25,456 bases of DNA, taken from the NCBI GenBank assembly GCA_964499985.1, contig CAZCMX010000032.1, forward strand, positions 1 to 25,456. The letters run 5' to 3'. The number at the start of each line of letters is the position of its first letter. Within the stretch, counting starts at the first letter, position 1. The position numbers were made by a program, and so were the translations under genes. Positions 1 through 8,138 of this stretch are shown piece after piece. Source of the stretch: UBA5734 sp964499985. GTDB taxonomy: Bacteria; Bacillota; Clostridia; Saccharofermentanales; UBA5734. Under the pieces are notes generated by a model that did not search any database, was not told where the DNA came from, and saw only the letters and a list, made by a program, of their open reading frames with translations.

Positions 1-470
1 TTGGCGTCGATGCCAAGATCAACTGGATCAGCAATCCCAAGCTGGCTCTGCCGGCAGCCGCCATTGTGGCGATCTGGAGTTCGATCGGCTATGACATCAT
101 CTTGCTCCTGGCTGGCTTGCAGGCCATCCCGCGCTCCTACTATGAGGCGGCTGACATCGATGGTGCCAATTTCATCAGCAAATTCTTCCACATCACCGTC
201 CCGATGGTCTCGCCAACGATGTTCTTCGTCCTGATCATGCGCCTGATGGCTGCCCTGAAGCAATTCGACCTGGTCTACATGATGATCACCGATACCAATC
301 CAGCCTTCCAGCAGTCCCAGACGCTGATGTACCTGTTCTACCGCGAATCCTTCCAGGTGGGCAACAAAGGCTATGCCTCTGCCCTGGTCCTGTGGACCTT
401 CGTGATCATCCTGGCCTTCACGGCGATCCAGTTTGTCGGCCAGAAAAAATGGGTGCATTACGACCAGTAA
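1..470 (+). CDS. Sugar ABC transporter permease, MalF/UgpA type (5' truncated)
   Basis: This is the C-terminal part of an inner-membrane permease of a CUT1 carbohydrate ABC transporter. The reading frame is open to the left edge, so the start lies outside the window; 155 residues are visible from base 3. The diagnostic EAA loop, which docks the ATPase, is present as EAADIDGANFISKFFHITVP, and hydrophobic segments lie on both sides of it. The stop codon is 12 bp before the ATG of a second permease, so the two form the usual heterodimeric pair in one operon. The solute-binding protein and any ATPase would lie upstream or elsewhere. Substrate cannot be read from the permease; a sugar or oligosaccharide is the family expectation. 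Confidence 0.93.
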   Translation, partial: GVDAKINWISNPKLALPAAAIVAIWSSIGYDIILLLAGLQAIPRSYYEAADIDGANFISKFFHITVPMVSPTMFFVLIMRLMAALKQFDLVYMMITDTNPAFQQSQTLMYLFYRESFQVGNKGYASALVLWTFVIILAFTAIQFVGQKKWVHYDQ

Positions 471-482
471 GGAGATCTGACC

Positions 483-1340
483 ATGACCACCATGCAAAAC
501 ACTGTCAAACGTCCCCATGCCCCCCTCCCGGTGGGCAAGCTTGTGCTCTATGCGGTCCTTCTGGCTGGCGCGGTCACCATGCTGGTGCCCTTCCTGTGGA
601 TGATCCTGACCTCGTTCAAGTCGGTCGGCGAATCGATCCGGGTCCCGCCGACGATCCTGCCGGCCAAGTGGATCACGGCCAATTACAAAGAAGTGATCAG
701 CACCCTGCCGATGTTCAATTTGTACGGCAATACTCTGCTGCTGATTTTTTTCCGGATCCTCTTGGCATCCATTTTCAGCTCCATGGCCGGCTATGCCTTT
801 GCCAAATTGCGCTTCCCCGGCAAAAACCTGATGTTCGGCCTGGTTCTGGCCCAGAACATGCTGCCGGCCCAGATCTTCATCATCCCGCAATACCTGATGC
901 TGGCCAAGATGAATGCCCTCAACAGCATGTTCGCCCTGGTTTTTCCCGGCCTGGTCAGCGCCTTTGGCACCTTCTTCCTGCGCCAGACCTATATGAGCCT
1001 GCCCGATGACCTGGCCGAGGCCGCCCGGATCGATGGCTGCAACCAGTGGCAGACCTTCTACCGGATCATGCTGCCCCTGACCAAAACCGCTTTGATGGCT
1101 CTGGCCGTCTTCACCGCAGTCTTCGCCTATGGCGACCTGATGTGGCCCCTGATCGCCAATACCGATCTCAACAAAATGACCCTGGCCTCCGGCCTTTCCG
1201 TCCTGCGCGGCCAGTTCACGACCAAGTACCCGCTCCTGATGGCCGGCTCGGTCCTGGCCATGCTGCCGATGATCGTCCTCTATTCGGCCTTCCAGCGCCA
1301 GTTCGTCGAAGGGATCGCCCTGACCGGCACCAAGGCCTGA
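483..1340 (+). CDS. Sugar ABC transporter permease, MalG/UgpE type
   Basis: This is the second membrane subunit of the CUT1 sugar transporter, 285 residues, the normal length for the family. A first membrane helix follows a short basic N-terminus (about residues 18-42), and several more helices follow. The EAA loop reads EAARIDGCNQWQTFYRIMLP, with the conserved glycine. The ATG at 483 is preceded by GGAG at 471-474 with 8 nt spacing, which supports this start over the in-frame ATG at 492. It is the last gene of the transporter operon: a perfect hairpin follows 30 bp after the stop. The substrate is unknown. The nearby rhamnose operon makes a deoxysugar possible, but the transporter is separated from it by the corrinoid module. 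Confidence 0.95.
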   Translation: MTTMQNTVKRPHAPLPVGKLVLYAVLLAGAVTMLVPFLWMILTSFKSVGESIRVPPTILPAKWITANYKEVISTLPMFNLYGNTLLLIFFRILLASIFSSMAGYAFAKLRFPGKNLMFGLVLAQNMLPAQIFIIPQYLMLAKMNALNSMFALVFPGLVSAFGTFFLRQTYMSLPDDLAEAARIDGCNQWQTFYRIMLPLTKTALMALAVFTAVFAYGDLMWPLIANTDLNKMTLASGLSVLRGQFTTKYPLLMAGSVLAMLPMIVLYSAFQRQFVEGIALTGTKA

Positions 1341-1370
1341 CGCAAGACCCTTGGCCAAGCTTTAGCATCG

Positions 1371-1402
1371 AGCCGGTCCTGATTGGATAATCAGGACCGG
1401 CT
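1371..1402 (+). terminator. Hairpin terminator after the permease operon
   Basis: A perfect 14-bp inverted repeat (AGCCGGTCCTGATT, loop GGAT, then its exact complement) spans 1371-1384 and 1389-1402. It is followed by a loose T-rich stretch, TTGTGCTATTTG. The stem is very stable but the U-tract is imperfect. The position directly after the last permease gene supports a terminator role. Confidence 0.75.
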
Positions 1403-1447
1403 TTGTGCTATTTGCCAAATATGACGTCCTTTTTCATGTAAAAAGTG

Positions 1448-1453
1448 TATAAT
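1448..1453 (+). promoter_or_regulatory. Probable -10 box upstream of the 1503 gene
   Basis: A consensus TATAAT lies about 50 bp before the ATG of the next gene and just after the transporter terminator. No convincing -35 hexamer is present at 16-18 bp (the 17-bp position reads CGTCCT), so the promoter may be weak or activator-dependent. Confidence 0.45.
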
Positions 1454-1502
1454 ATAGGCAAGTAGCATCCGCTGTTTTGAGAGTAGAAAGGGGTTGCCTG
1501 AT

Positions 1503-2318
1503 ATGCCTGACGACCTGACTGCACTGAAAAGCACGTTATCCTGGGCCATACCGGTGCCGGACCGGACCCAGATTCCGGATTCGTTCAAGAGCGAGTACGA
1601 CCTCCATTTCAAAGCCGACGAAGCCCCGTATCTTTTATACAATCCTGTCCAGGACCATTTGCGGACCTTGAGCGATGAGAAGCTGGTCTGCGTGGCGCCG
1701 GACCGGTTGGTCATTCTGGCGATGAACCATTCCCCCTTCACCTGCGCCTTCAGTGATATCATCTATTTCCGCCAGGAAGAGGAGCTTCTCGCCTATAGCC
1801 TGACCATCCTGACCCAGACGGACGAGGTCCGGATCGACTACAATGCCGCTTGCGCCGACCTGTTTGAGCCGATCATCAGCCATCTGCGCAATCGCGGTGA
1901 AACCGCCAAAACGGGCCATGCCGAGTGGCAGCGCCTCTCCGAGCTGGCCCGCCTGGATCTCAAATTCACCAATTATGCCCGCCAGCTCCTGCGTGACAGC
2001 AGCAATCTGGTCGAGCTGGTCTATCAGCCGGAGCTGGTGGTCGACAACCAGCCCGTCGTCGGCACCAGTCTGCTGATCTTGACCGAAACCGAGCTGTGCT
2101 GGGCCTGCAATGAGCGCAAGGAGTGGATCCATGAGCCGGTCTATGGTGGTGTTTTCAGCATTGCCGGCCGGTCCGCCATCGCCGGGCACGAAATCCTCTC
2201 AGCAGCCGATAATGGCCTCTACCAGCTGATCATCACTTTGCTGGGCAATTACCATTGGCGGATTCCATTCACCGTCGACCGCCGGGATGCGATCGAAAAA
2301 TTGCTCAAGTCATTGTAA
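1503..2318 (+). CDS. Hypothetical protein, possibly two PH-like halves
   Basis: I do not recognise this 271-residue protein. It has no signal peptide or membrane helix. The N-terminal half (about residues 30-120) and the C-terminal half (about residues 180-270) both read as alternating beta strands ending in a helix, which loosely suggests two bacterial PH-like units, but I cannot demonstrate this. The ATG at 1503 is chosen because GAAAGGGG ends 9 nt upstream; an in-frame TTG at 1494 overlaps that site. The gene stands alone between the transporter terminator and the corrinoid module, with its own TATAAT box. It could be a cytoplasmic sensor or an accessory protein of either neighbour. Codon use resembles that of the flanking genes. 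Confidence 0.8.
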   Translation: MPDDLTALKSTLSWAIPVPDRTQIPDSFKSEYDLHFKADEAPYLLYNPVQDHLRTLSDEKLVCVAPDRLVILAMNHSPFTCAFSDIIYFRQEEELLAYSLTILTQTDEVRIDYNAACADLFEPIISHLRNRGETAKTGHAEWQRLSELARLDLKFTNYARQLLRDSSNLVELVYQPELVVDNQPVVGTSLLILTETELCWACNERKEWIHEPVYGGVFSIAGRSAIAGHEILSAADNGLYQLIITLLGNYHWRIPFTVDRRDAIEKLLKSL

Positions 2319-2423
2319 AGCGCGCAAAAAATTACCAAGAATCAAAAATTTACAATAGGATTCGTTCCTGCCAGGGGGTAATCTTGAGCACAAGATGACC
2401 TCTTTTGGTACAAGGAGATGTAT

Positions 2424-3779
2424 ATGAACGGCAAGGAAAGAATCCTCAAGACTCTCCGGCATGAGCCGGTTGACCGTCCCGCCTGGGTGCCTTTCGCGGG
2501 TGTTCATGCCGGTTCCCTGATCGGCAAGAACGCCACCGAAATGCTCTCCGACGGACAGAATCTGTTCGACGGCCTGATGCAAGTCAAAAAGCTTTACCAG
2601 CCTGATGGCATGCCCGTGGTTTTCGACCTCCAGGTCGAGGCGGAGATCCTCGGCTGTGAGCTGCACTGGGCTGAATTCGCGCCACCTTCAGTCAAGACGC
2701 ATCCGCTCGCCGAGACGCAGGACATGCTCTGCGACTGCCTGCAGCCTTCCGCTGAAAAAGGCCGCCTGCCGATGATTCTCGATGTCATGAAGCAGGTCAA
2801 GGCTGCCGTCGGCGATGACACCGCCCTGTACGGCCTGATCTGCGGCCCGTTCACCCTGGCCTCCCATCTGCGTGGCAATGAGCTGTTCATGGACCTGATC
2901 CTCGAGGAGGACTATGTCCAGGACCTGATGGCCTATACCACTCAGACCGCCCTGAAAATGATCGACCTGTATGCCGATGCCGGCATGGACGTCATCGCCG
3001 TCGTCGATCCGCTGGTCTCCCAGATTTCGCCCGACCATTTCACGGCCGCCTGCCATACCGCCTTCAAGACGCTCTTTGACTATATCCGGGCCAAAGGCCT
3101 GGCCTCGAGCTTCTTTGTCTGTGGCAATGCAACCCGCCAGCTGGAAGTCATGTGCGAAACCGGCCCCGACTCGATCTCGATCGACGAGAATGTCGACATG
3201 GCCTCGGCCAAGGCGATCACCGACCGCTACAGGATCGCGATCGGCGGCAATATCCCGTTGACCACCCTGATGCTGCATGGCACCCAGCAGGAAAACATGA
3301 AATATGTCGTCAATATGCTCGACAACCTGTCGCATGACAACCTGATCATCGCGCCCGGCTGTGACATGCCCTATCATGTGCCGGCGATGAATGCGATCGG
3401 CGCCGCCCAGGCGGTGCGCGAGACCGATGCCACCCGCGAGATGGTCAAGAACTACGAGGCTCCCAAGCTCGACATCGAAGTGGCGCTGCCGGACTATGCC
3501 AATCTGAAAAAGCCGCTGGTCGAGGTCTTTACCCTGGACTCCGCCACCTGCGCCGCCTGCACCTATATGATGGAAGCGATGAATGTCGCCGGCGAGCATT
3601 TTGGCGCCAAGATCGACCTGGTCGAATACAAGTTCACCGAAAAGGTCAATATCGCCCGCTGCATCAAGATGGGCGTGACCAATCTGCCCTGCGTCTATGT
3701 CAATGGCCAGCTGAAATGGTCCTCGATCATCCCGAGCCGTGAAGAGCTGTTTGGCTATATCGACAGCCTGCTGGGCTAA
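2424..3779 (+). CDS. UroD/MtaA-family methyltransferase with C-terminal thioredoxin-like domain
   Basis: The first ~340 residues are a uroporphyrinogen-decarboxylase-fold TIM barrel of the MtaA/CmuA type (N-terminus MNGKERILKTLRHEPVDRPA). These enzymes move methyl groups between a corrinoid protein and a thiol or another acceptor. The zinc region is recognisable: FVCGN (Cys233) and APGCD (Cys313), about 80 residues apart as in MtaA, but the usual His two residues before the first Cys is Phe231. Residues ~365-451 form a separate thioredoxin-like domain with CAAC (376-379) and a cis-Pro-like NLPCVYVNG. The ATG at 2424 is preferred over that at 2418 because AAGGAG (2412-2417) abuts the latter and sits 6 nt from the former. 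The stop is 3 bp before the GTPase ATG. The methyl donor or acceptor is not evident. Confidence 0.88.
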   Translation: MNGKERILKTLRHEPVDRPAWVPFAGVHAGSLIGKNATEMLSDGQNLFDGLMQVKKLYQPDGMPVVFDLQVEAEILGCELHWAEFAPPSVKTHPLAETQDMLCDCLQPSAEKGRLPMILDVMKQVKAAVGDDTALYGLICGPFTLASHLRGNELFMDLILEEDYVQDLMAYTTQTALKMIDLYADAGMDVIAVVDPLVSQISPDHFTAACHTAFKTLFDYIRAKGLASSFFVCGNATRQLEVMCETGPDSISIDENVDMASAKAITDRYRIAIGGNIPLTTLMLHGTQQENMKYVVNMLDNLSHDNLIIAPGCDMPYHVPAMNAIGAAQAVRETDATREMVKNYEAPKLDIEVALPDYANLKKPLVEVFTLDSATCAACTYMMEAMNVAGEHFGAKIDLVEYKFTEKVNIARCIKMGVTNLPCVYVNGQLKWSSIIPSREELFGYIDSLLG

Positions 3780-3782
3780 GCC

Positions 3783-4727
3783 ATGACCACGATCTACCTG
3801 GTCACAGGCTTTCTGGGTGCCGGCAAGACGACGTTCCTCCGGGAGCGCCTCTTGCATGCCCCGGTCCAGACCGGTGTCCTGGTCAATGATTTCGGCAAGG
3901 TCAATTTCGATGGCCTGCAGATCAAGCGCCAGGGCCTGGACCTGATCGAGCTGTCGAATGGCTCGATTTTCTGCAGCTGCCTCAAGGACAATTTCATCGA
4001 GGGCCTGGTCGATCTGGTCGAGCGTTCACTCGATGAGATCTACATCGAAAGCTCCGGCCTGGCGGACCCATCGGATATGGGCAAGGTGCTCGACAGTGTG
4101 CGCCTGCGCCTGACCCGGGGGGATTTTGCCTATGGCGGAGCGATCTGCCTGGTCGATGCCCTGTTTTTCCCCAGGGTTCTGCCGAAAATGCTCAGTGTCG
4201 AGCGCCAGCTGCGGCACAGCCATCTGGTCCTGGTCAATAAATGCGACCTGGTCGGGGCAGCGGAGCTCGCGGCCATTGAGCAGACGATCTTGAGTTTGAA
4301 CCCTAAGGTGAAAATCCTGCGCACCACGTATGGCCAGGTCGACTGGGACAACCTGCAGCTCGAGGTCTTTGCCATACCTGACGAAGAAACGACCAACCGG
4401 ATCGAAACCCGCAATAAGAACCTGGTCCTCAATCTGGTGCATGAGCCACCGGAGGATGCCTTCAGAGCCTTCCTCCAGGCGATCGGCAGCCATTTTTTCC
4501 GGGTCAAGGGGCTCATCCGCCTGGGCGGCGAATTGCAGAAGGTGGACCAGGTCAATAGCCAGATCCAGGTCGGGCCCTACCAGCCGGCTGATGGCGACCT
4601 GGCGCCGGCTGCCCTGCAGGAGGTGGGCCGCCTGGTTTGCCTGACCTCCCAGGGCCTGGAGAGCATCTCCCATCTGGCCCGGATGGCGGACCAGTATATG
4701 CCCGGTTATTTCAAGCTGGAAATGTGA
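3783..4727 (+). CDS. G3E-family (CobW/COG0523-like) GTPase
   Basis: This is a 314-residue P-loop GTPase of the G3E metallochaperone family, which uses GTP to load metals or cofactors onto enzymes. Visible motifs are Walker A GFLGAGKTT (9-17), a switch/Walker B region with ESSGLADP (89-96) and the guanine-specificity motif NKCD (152-155). The family's CxCC metal motif is altered: the equivalent stretch reads NGSIFCSCLK (59-68), keeping only Cys64 plus an extra Cys66. A C-terminal CobW-like region follows. It begins 3 bp after the methyltransferase stop and precedes the corrinoid protein, so a role in assembling or repairing the corrinoid or zinc site of this system is a reasonable inference. 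It is not close to UreG or HypB. Confidence 0.88.
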   Translation: MTTIYLVTGFLGAGKTTFLRERLLHAPVQTGVLVNDFGKVNFDGLQIKRQGLDLIELSNGSIFCSCLKDNFIEGLVDLVERSLDEIYIESSGLADPSDMGKVLDSVRLRLTRGDFAYGGAICLVDALFFPRVLPKMLSVERQLRHSHLVLVNKCDLVGAAELAAIEQTILSLNPKVKILRTTYGQVDWDNLQLEVFAIPDEETTNRIETRNKNLVLNLVHEPPEDAFRAFLQAIGSHFFRVKGLIRLGGELQKVDQVNSQIQVGPYQPADGDLAPAALQEVGRLVCLTSQGLESISHLARMADQYMPGYFKLEM

Positions 4728-4789
4728 GAATCCTGCATACGCTAAGACATGAAGAAGTCGAATGATCCAAAAAATTGAAGAGGTGTACC

Positions 4790-5437
4790 ATGGAAGAGTT
4801 GTTGCAAAGAATGTCCGAATCCCTGCAGAAGGGCAAGGCCAAAGACGTCAAGGTGATGGTCCAGGAGGCGATCGATGGCGGCTATTCGGCCCAGAAGATC
4901 CTCAATGAGGGGCTCCTGTCCGGCATGGAGGTCATTGGCACCAAATTCAAGGCCAATGAAATCTATGTGCCGGATGTTCTGATCGCTGCCCGAGCCATGA
5001 AGGCCGGCACGGACCTGCTGCGGCCGCTTCTGGTCAGTGAAGGGGTCGAAGCGATCGGCACGGTCGTCATCGGTACCGTCAAGGGCGACCTGCACGATAT
5101 CGGCAAAAACCTGGTCACGATGATGATGGAAGGCAAAGGCCTGGAGGTCATCGACCTCGGCACCGATGTGCCGGCAGAAAAATTCATCGAGACCGCGATC
5201 GAGAAGAAGGCCAAGATCATTGCCTGCTCGGCGCTGCTGACGACCACGATGGGCGAAATGAAATCGGTCGTCGATGCCGCTGTCCGGGCCGGTATCCGCG
5301 ACCAGGTCACGATCATGGTCGGTGGGGCTCCCGTGACGGACAACTTTGCCAAGACCATTGGCGCCGATATTTACCAGCCGGACGCCGCCACAGCCGCTGA
5401 AGCAGCAGCCAATGTCGCCCTGGGCAAATCAGCCTGA
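4790..5437 (+). CDS. Cognate corrinoid (B12-binding) methyltransferase protein
   Basis: This 215-residue protein has the normal MtaC/MtbC/MtmC layout: an N-terminal helical cap (about 1-85) and a Rossmann-like cobalamin domain (about 88-212). The base-off/His-on signature DLHDIG is at 100-105, with His102 as the expected lower cobalt ligand, followed by the GxVxG-type VGGAPV segment. It carries the methyl group between two methyltransferases. The ATG at 4790 is used because GAAGAGGTG ends 4 nt upstream; the upstream TTG at 4775 lies before this site. It is the last gene of the three-gene + strand cluster, and a hairpin follows. The matching reductive activator is encoded convergently just downstream. 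Confidence 0.94.
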   Translation: MEELLQRMSESLQKGKAKDVKVMVQEAIDGGYSAQKILNEGLLSGMEVIGTKFKANEIYVPDVLIAARAMKAGTDLLRPLLVSEGVEAIGTVVIGTVKGDLHDIGKNLVTMMMEGKGLEVIDLGTDVPAEKFIETAIEKKAKIIACSALLTTTMGEMKSVVDAAVRAGIRDQVTIMVGGAPVTDNFAKTIGADIYQPDAATAAEAAANVALGKSA

Positions 5438-5492
5438 CCTGGTTCCCCGGTCCCGGCCTGCCATGGCCGCGATGAATTCAAACTGTCACTCA

Positions 5493-5528
5493 AAGAACCC
5501 TCCCTGGCCCCTGGCCGGGAGGGTTCTT
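5493..5528. terminator. Hairpin between convergent corrinoid genes
   Basis: A perfect 12-bp inverted repeat, AAGAACCCTCCC (5493-5504) and GGGAGGGTTCTT (5517-5528), lies in the 158-bp gap between the corrinoid protein gene and the converging RACE gene. The symmetric stem could terminate both transcripts. Neither side has a long U-tract, so efficiency is uncertain. Confidence 0.65.
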
Positions 5529-5595
5529 GGTATGGGCAGGGGCCCCGGCGGGGCGGCCTGGCTCGCAGACGGCGGGCCTTCATCGCGCCGCCGGT

Positions 5596-7512
5596 TTAGT
5601 CTTCCGGGAACAGCATGGCGTCGATATAGGCATGATTGAAGCGGCGGTCGCCGGATAGCTCGATATAGCGCACCTGCTGCCGGACCTGGTCAGCCTGCTG
5701 GCGCTTTTTGTCATTCAGAAGGCAAAGGCTGGCGCCCAGGCCGGAGCTATTGCCGACCGAACGGATCCGGCCGAACAATGCTGCCGGCAGCAGGCCGATC
5801 CGGATCGCCTGCTCGACGTTCAGGTAATTGCCAAATCCGCCGGCCAGATCGAGGCGCTCAATATCCTGGCAGGCCAGCCCGGCCTCCGCCAGCAAGACCT
5901 CCAGTCCGGCGGCAATGGCTGCCTTGGCATTCTGCAGCTCCCGGATATCTTTTTGCGACAGGAAGACGGATGGGGCTTCCAGCCAATGTCCGCCGGGCTC
6001 ACGCCGTCCGTCGCCGGACAAGGCCAGCACCTTGGCTGAGCCGATGGTGCCGATCTTCTGGCGCAGGCTGGCCGCAACGGTGTCGTCGAGCTCGTCTGGA
6101 TCCAGCAGGCGGCCGGTTTCATCGATGACGCCCGCATCGAGCAGGGTGGCGACCAGGGCGACCAGGCCGGAGCCGCAGATGCCCTTGATCTGGCCGCTGA
6201 TCGAGGACAGGCATAGCTGCCCGTCTTCCAGACTAGCCTGGTCGATCGCGCCCGCCAGGGCTGGCATGCCACAGTCGATATTGGCACCTTCAAAGGCCGG
6301 CCCGGCCGCTGTGGCGCAAGCCAGGAGGCCAGCGGGCCCGGCCAGGATCAGTTCGCCATTGGTCCCGATGTCGAGGAGGACCCGGCAGGCTGACTGGCCA
6401 GCTGTCTGGCTGGGATGGGACTTGGGGCCATGGGCTGGTCGCGCGATTTCCTCCAGGCCACAGGCCAGGATACCAGCGGTCAGGTCGGCACCGACATAGC
6501 TGGCAATTGAGGGCAGCAGGACAGCCAGGGTTTGCGGGGCCAGGTCAATGCCCAGCTGGCTGGCTGCCAGGATCTGCCCTTTCAGGCTGACCGGGACAAA
6601 GGGGGCGACCGCGATCCGGGCAGGATCGAGACCGGCCAAAAGATGCATGATGGTCGTATTGCCGGCCAAGGTCAGAACCAGGAGATCCTCGATCCGGCAG
6701 CCATCGGCCTCGCCGGTCTCTGCTGCCACCGGCAGATGCTTCTGCAGGCTGGCCTTTTTCACCAGCTCGGCAGCCATGCTGCCGATCAAGTCCGTCAAGA
6801 CCTGCTGCAGGCGTTTCAGGTGGTCCGGCGAGCTGCTGGCATATTCGATCCGGCTGATCACATCGGCGCCATATGATTTCTGCGGGTTCATGCGCGACAG
6901 GTGGGCAAGCCGGTGGCCGGTCTTCAGGTCGAACAGATAGGCGGCTGCGGTTGTGGTGCCCAGGTCAAAGGCGCAGCCCAGGGTCGGCCGGGCCGGGGTG
7001 TCGACGAAACGCAAGACCTCGAGGCTGTCGGTCCGGAAATCAAAATGGATGGAGGTCTGGCCGGCTGCGATTCGCTGGTGCAGATCATTGAGCAGATGGA
7101 AGGGGATGGTTGCCCCGGTCGCCTGTTCAAACCGGCTGTCATCGGCAGCGGGATCGGCCAGGGTGGGCGGGGCCAGGCTGATTTCGCCGCGGCAGACCAG
7201 TGGCTCGAGGACGGTATCGGGCAGGAGGGCGCTTTCGGCAAACTGGACGGCCTGCTGCTGGGGCAGGTGAACCTCGAGCGGCTGCTCTGCGGTGAGTCCA
7301 AGGGTCTGCCAGAGGGCCTGATCGAGGACCAGCTGGCAGGACAGGATTTCGCCGAGTCCCTGGACAGTCACCTGGCATTTGCGGCAAGTCCCCTTGCCGC
7401 CGCAGGGGGCATGGACATCCTGGCGATGGTGCTGCAGCACGCTGAGCAGACTGCTGCCCGGATTTGCCGCAAAATGCTTCTGGGTTTCCGGCAGGTAAAC
7501 CGACAGCTTCAT
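5596..7512 (-). CDS. RACE-type reductive activator of corrinoid protein (2Fe-2S + ASKHA)
   Basis: This 638-residue protein uses ATP to return inactive Co(II) corrinoid proteins to Co(I). The N-terminus is a plant-type 2Fe-2S domain with ligands Cys37, Cys43, Cys46 and Cys59 (C-x5-C-x2-C-x12-C). A linker follows, then a large ASKHA-fold ATPase region starting near GCAFDLGTTTAAAYLFD. Further nucleotide-binding motifs are DIGTNGELIL and a glycine-rich LAGGFGNYLN near the C-terminus. This is the RACo/DUF4445 architecture at normal length. The ATG overlaps the stop of the upstream DUF2284 gene (ATGA at 7509-7512), so the two are translationally coupled. The adjacent corrinoid protein is the obvious client. 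Confidence 0.92.
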   Translation of the reverse strand: MKLSVYLPETQKHFAANPGSSLLSVLQHHRQDVHAPCGGKGTCRKCQVTVQGLGEILSCQLVLDQALWQTLGLTAEQPLEVHLPQQQAVQFAESALLPDTVLEPLVCRGEISLAPPTLADPAADDSRFEQATGATIPFHLLNDLHQRIAAGQTSIHFDFRTDSLEVLRFVDTPARPTLGCAFDLGTTTAAAYLFDLKTGHRLAHLSRMNPQKSYGADVISRIEYASSSPDHLKRLQQVLTDLIGSMAAELVKKASLQKHLPVAAETGEADGCRIEDLLVLTLAGNTTIMHLLAGLDPARIAVAPFVPVSLKGQILAASQLGIDLAPQTLAVLLPSIASYVGADLTAGILACGLEEIARPAHGPKSHPSQTAGQSACRVLLDIGTNGELILAGPAGLLACATAAGPAFEGANIDCGMPALAGAIDQASLEDGQLCLSSISGQIKGICGSGLVALVATLLDAGVIDETGRLLDPDELDDTVAASLRQKIGTIGSAKVLALSGDGRREPGGHWLEAPSVFLSQKDIRELQNAKAAIAAGLEVLLAEAGLACQDIERLDLAGGFGNYLNVEQAIRIGLLPAALFGRIRSVGNSSGLGASLCLLNDKKRQQADQVRQQVRYIELSGDRRFNHAYIDAMLFPED

Positions 7513-8138
7513 GCCTTTTCCCCTGCCGGCTCCTGGCTCGAGGCCGGTCGCTGGCCGAGGATGACCAGGCCGACATAGGACACGGTATCCTTGCCATTAT
7601 TGTATTTCAGGCCGCAGGACTCCAGCATGGGGTTCACGTTGATGCCATAGGCCTCAACCGATGGAATCGCCTCGTCTGGATGGCGGCAGGGCTCATCGGG
7701 ATAGGTGCAGGCCGGACACAGGTCGCAACAGCCGGCATCGAGCGCCAGCAGGCGTTCCTGCGGCAGCGCGATGCGGACCGCAGCCAGAATCTTCTGATAG
7801 ATGGCGATATGTTCGTCTTTGGCCGCCATCATGCCTTCGTAATCATAGGAATCTTCCAGCTGGCCGACGGTCTGGATGACCAGGGCAATCCGATAGGTTG
7901 CGACCTGAGCCATCAGGTCCTCGACCTCGCCGATGGCCGGGGGCCCGACCCAGCAGGTGGCGAAGCGGCCGCAGTAGTTCTGGGCACAGGCACCCCTCAG
8001 CTCCGGGGCATAGGGGATCCGGGCCGGATCGATGGTTGCGGCAAAGGTTGCGCCATTGGCCAGGGCAAGCTCGATCAAAGTCTGGGCCTTGACCGGCGGG
8101 GCAGTTTTTTCGGGGCGGGATTGCTGGTCCATAGTCAT
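7509..8138 (-). CDS. DUF2284 cysteine-rich metal-binding protein
   Basis: This is a protein of about 209 residues of the DUF2284 family, often found near corrinoid methyltransferases. Its function is not established. Visible signatures are an N-terminal cluster CAQNYCGRFATCWVGPP, matching the family's C-x-YG-x-CPP pattern, and the C-terminal GCCDLCPACTYPDEPCRHP followed by PSVEAYGINV. The many cysteines suggest an iron-sulfur cluster or another metal site. The start is uncertain: ATG at 8138 or 8132 gives the family-like N-terminus, while the frame stays open to 8258 with a sequence that looks non-coding. No strong ribosome site is present. It overlaps the RACE gene by 4 bp and lies 176 bp downstream of the DeoR gene on the same strand. 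Confidence 0.85.
   Translation of the reverse strand: MTMDQQSRPEKTAPPVKAQTLIELALANGATFAATIDPARIPYAPELRGACAQNYCGRFATCWVGPPAIGEVEDLMAQVATYRIALVIQTVGQLEDSYDYEGMMAAKDEHIAIYQKILAAVRIALPQERLLALDAGCCDLCPACTYPDEPCRHPDEAIPSVEAYGINVNPMLESCGLKYNNGKDTVSYVGLVILGQRPASSQEPAGEKA

Noticed and set aside
2319..2423. Cobalamin riboswitch before the corrinoid module
   Set aside because: The 105-bp gap is too short for a B12 riboswitch and shows no B12-box-like sequence. A TACAAT at 2351-2356 could be a -10 box but has no acceptable -35.
2424..5437. Pyrrolysine or selenocysteine recoding in the methyltransferase module
   Set aside because: The methyltransferase, GTPase and corrinoid genes run without internal stops and have normal lengths, so no in-frame TAG or TGA readthrough is needed.
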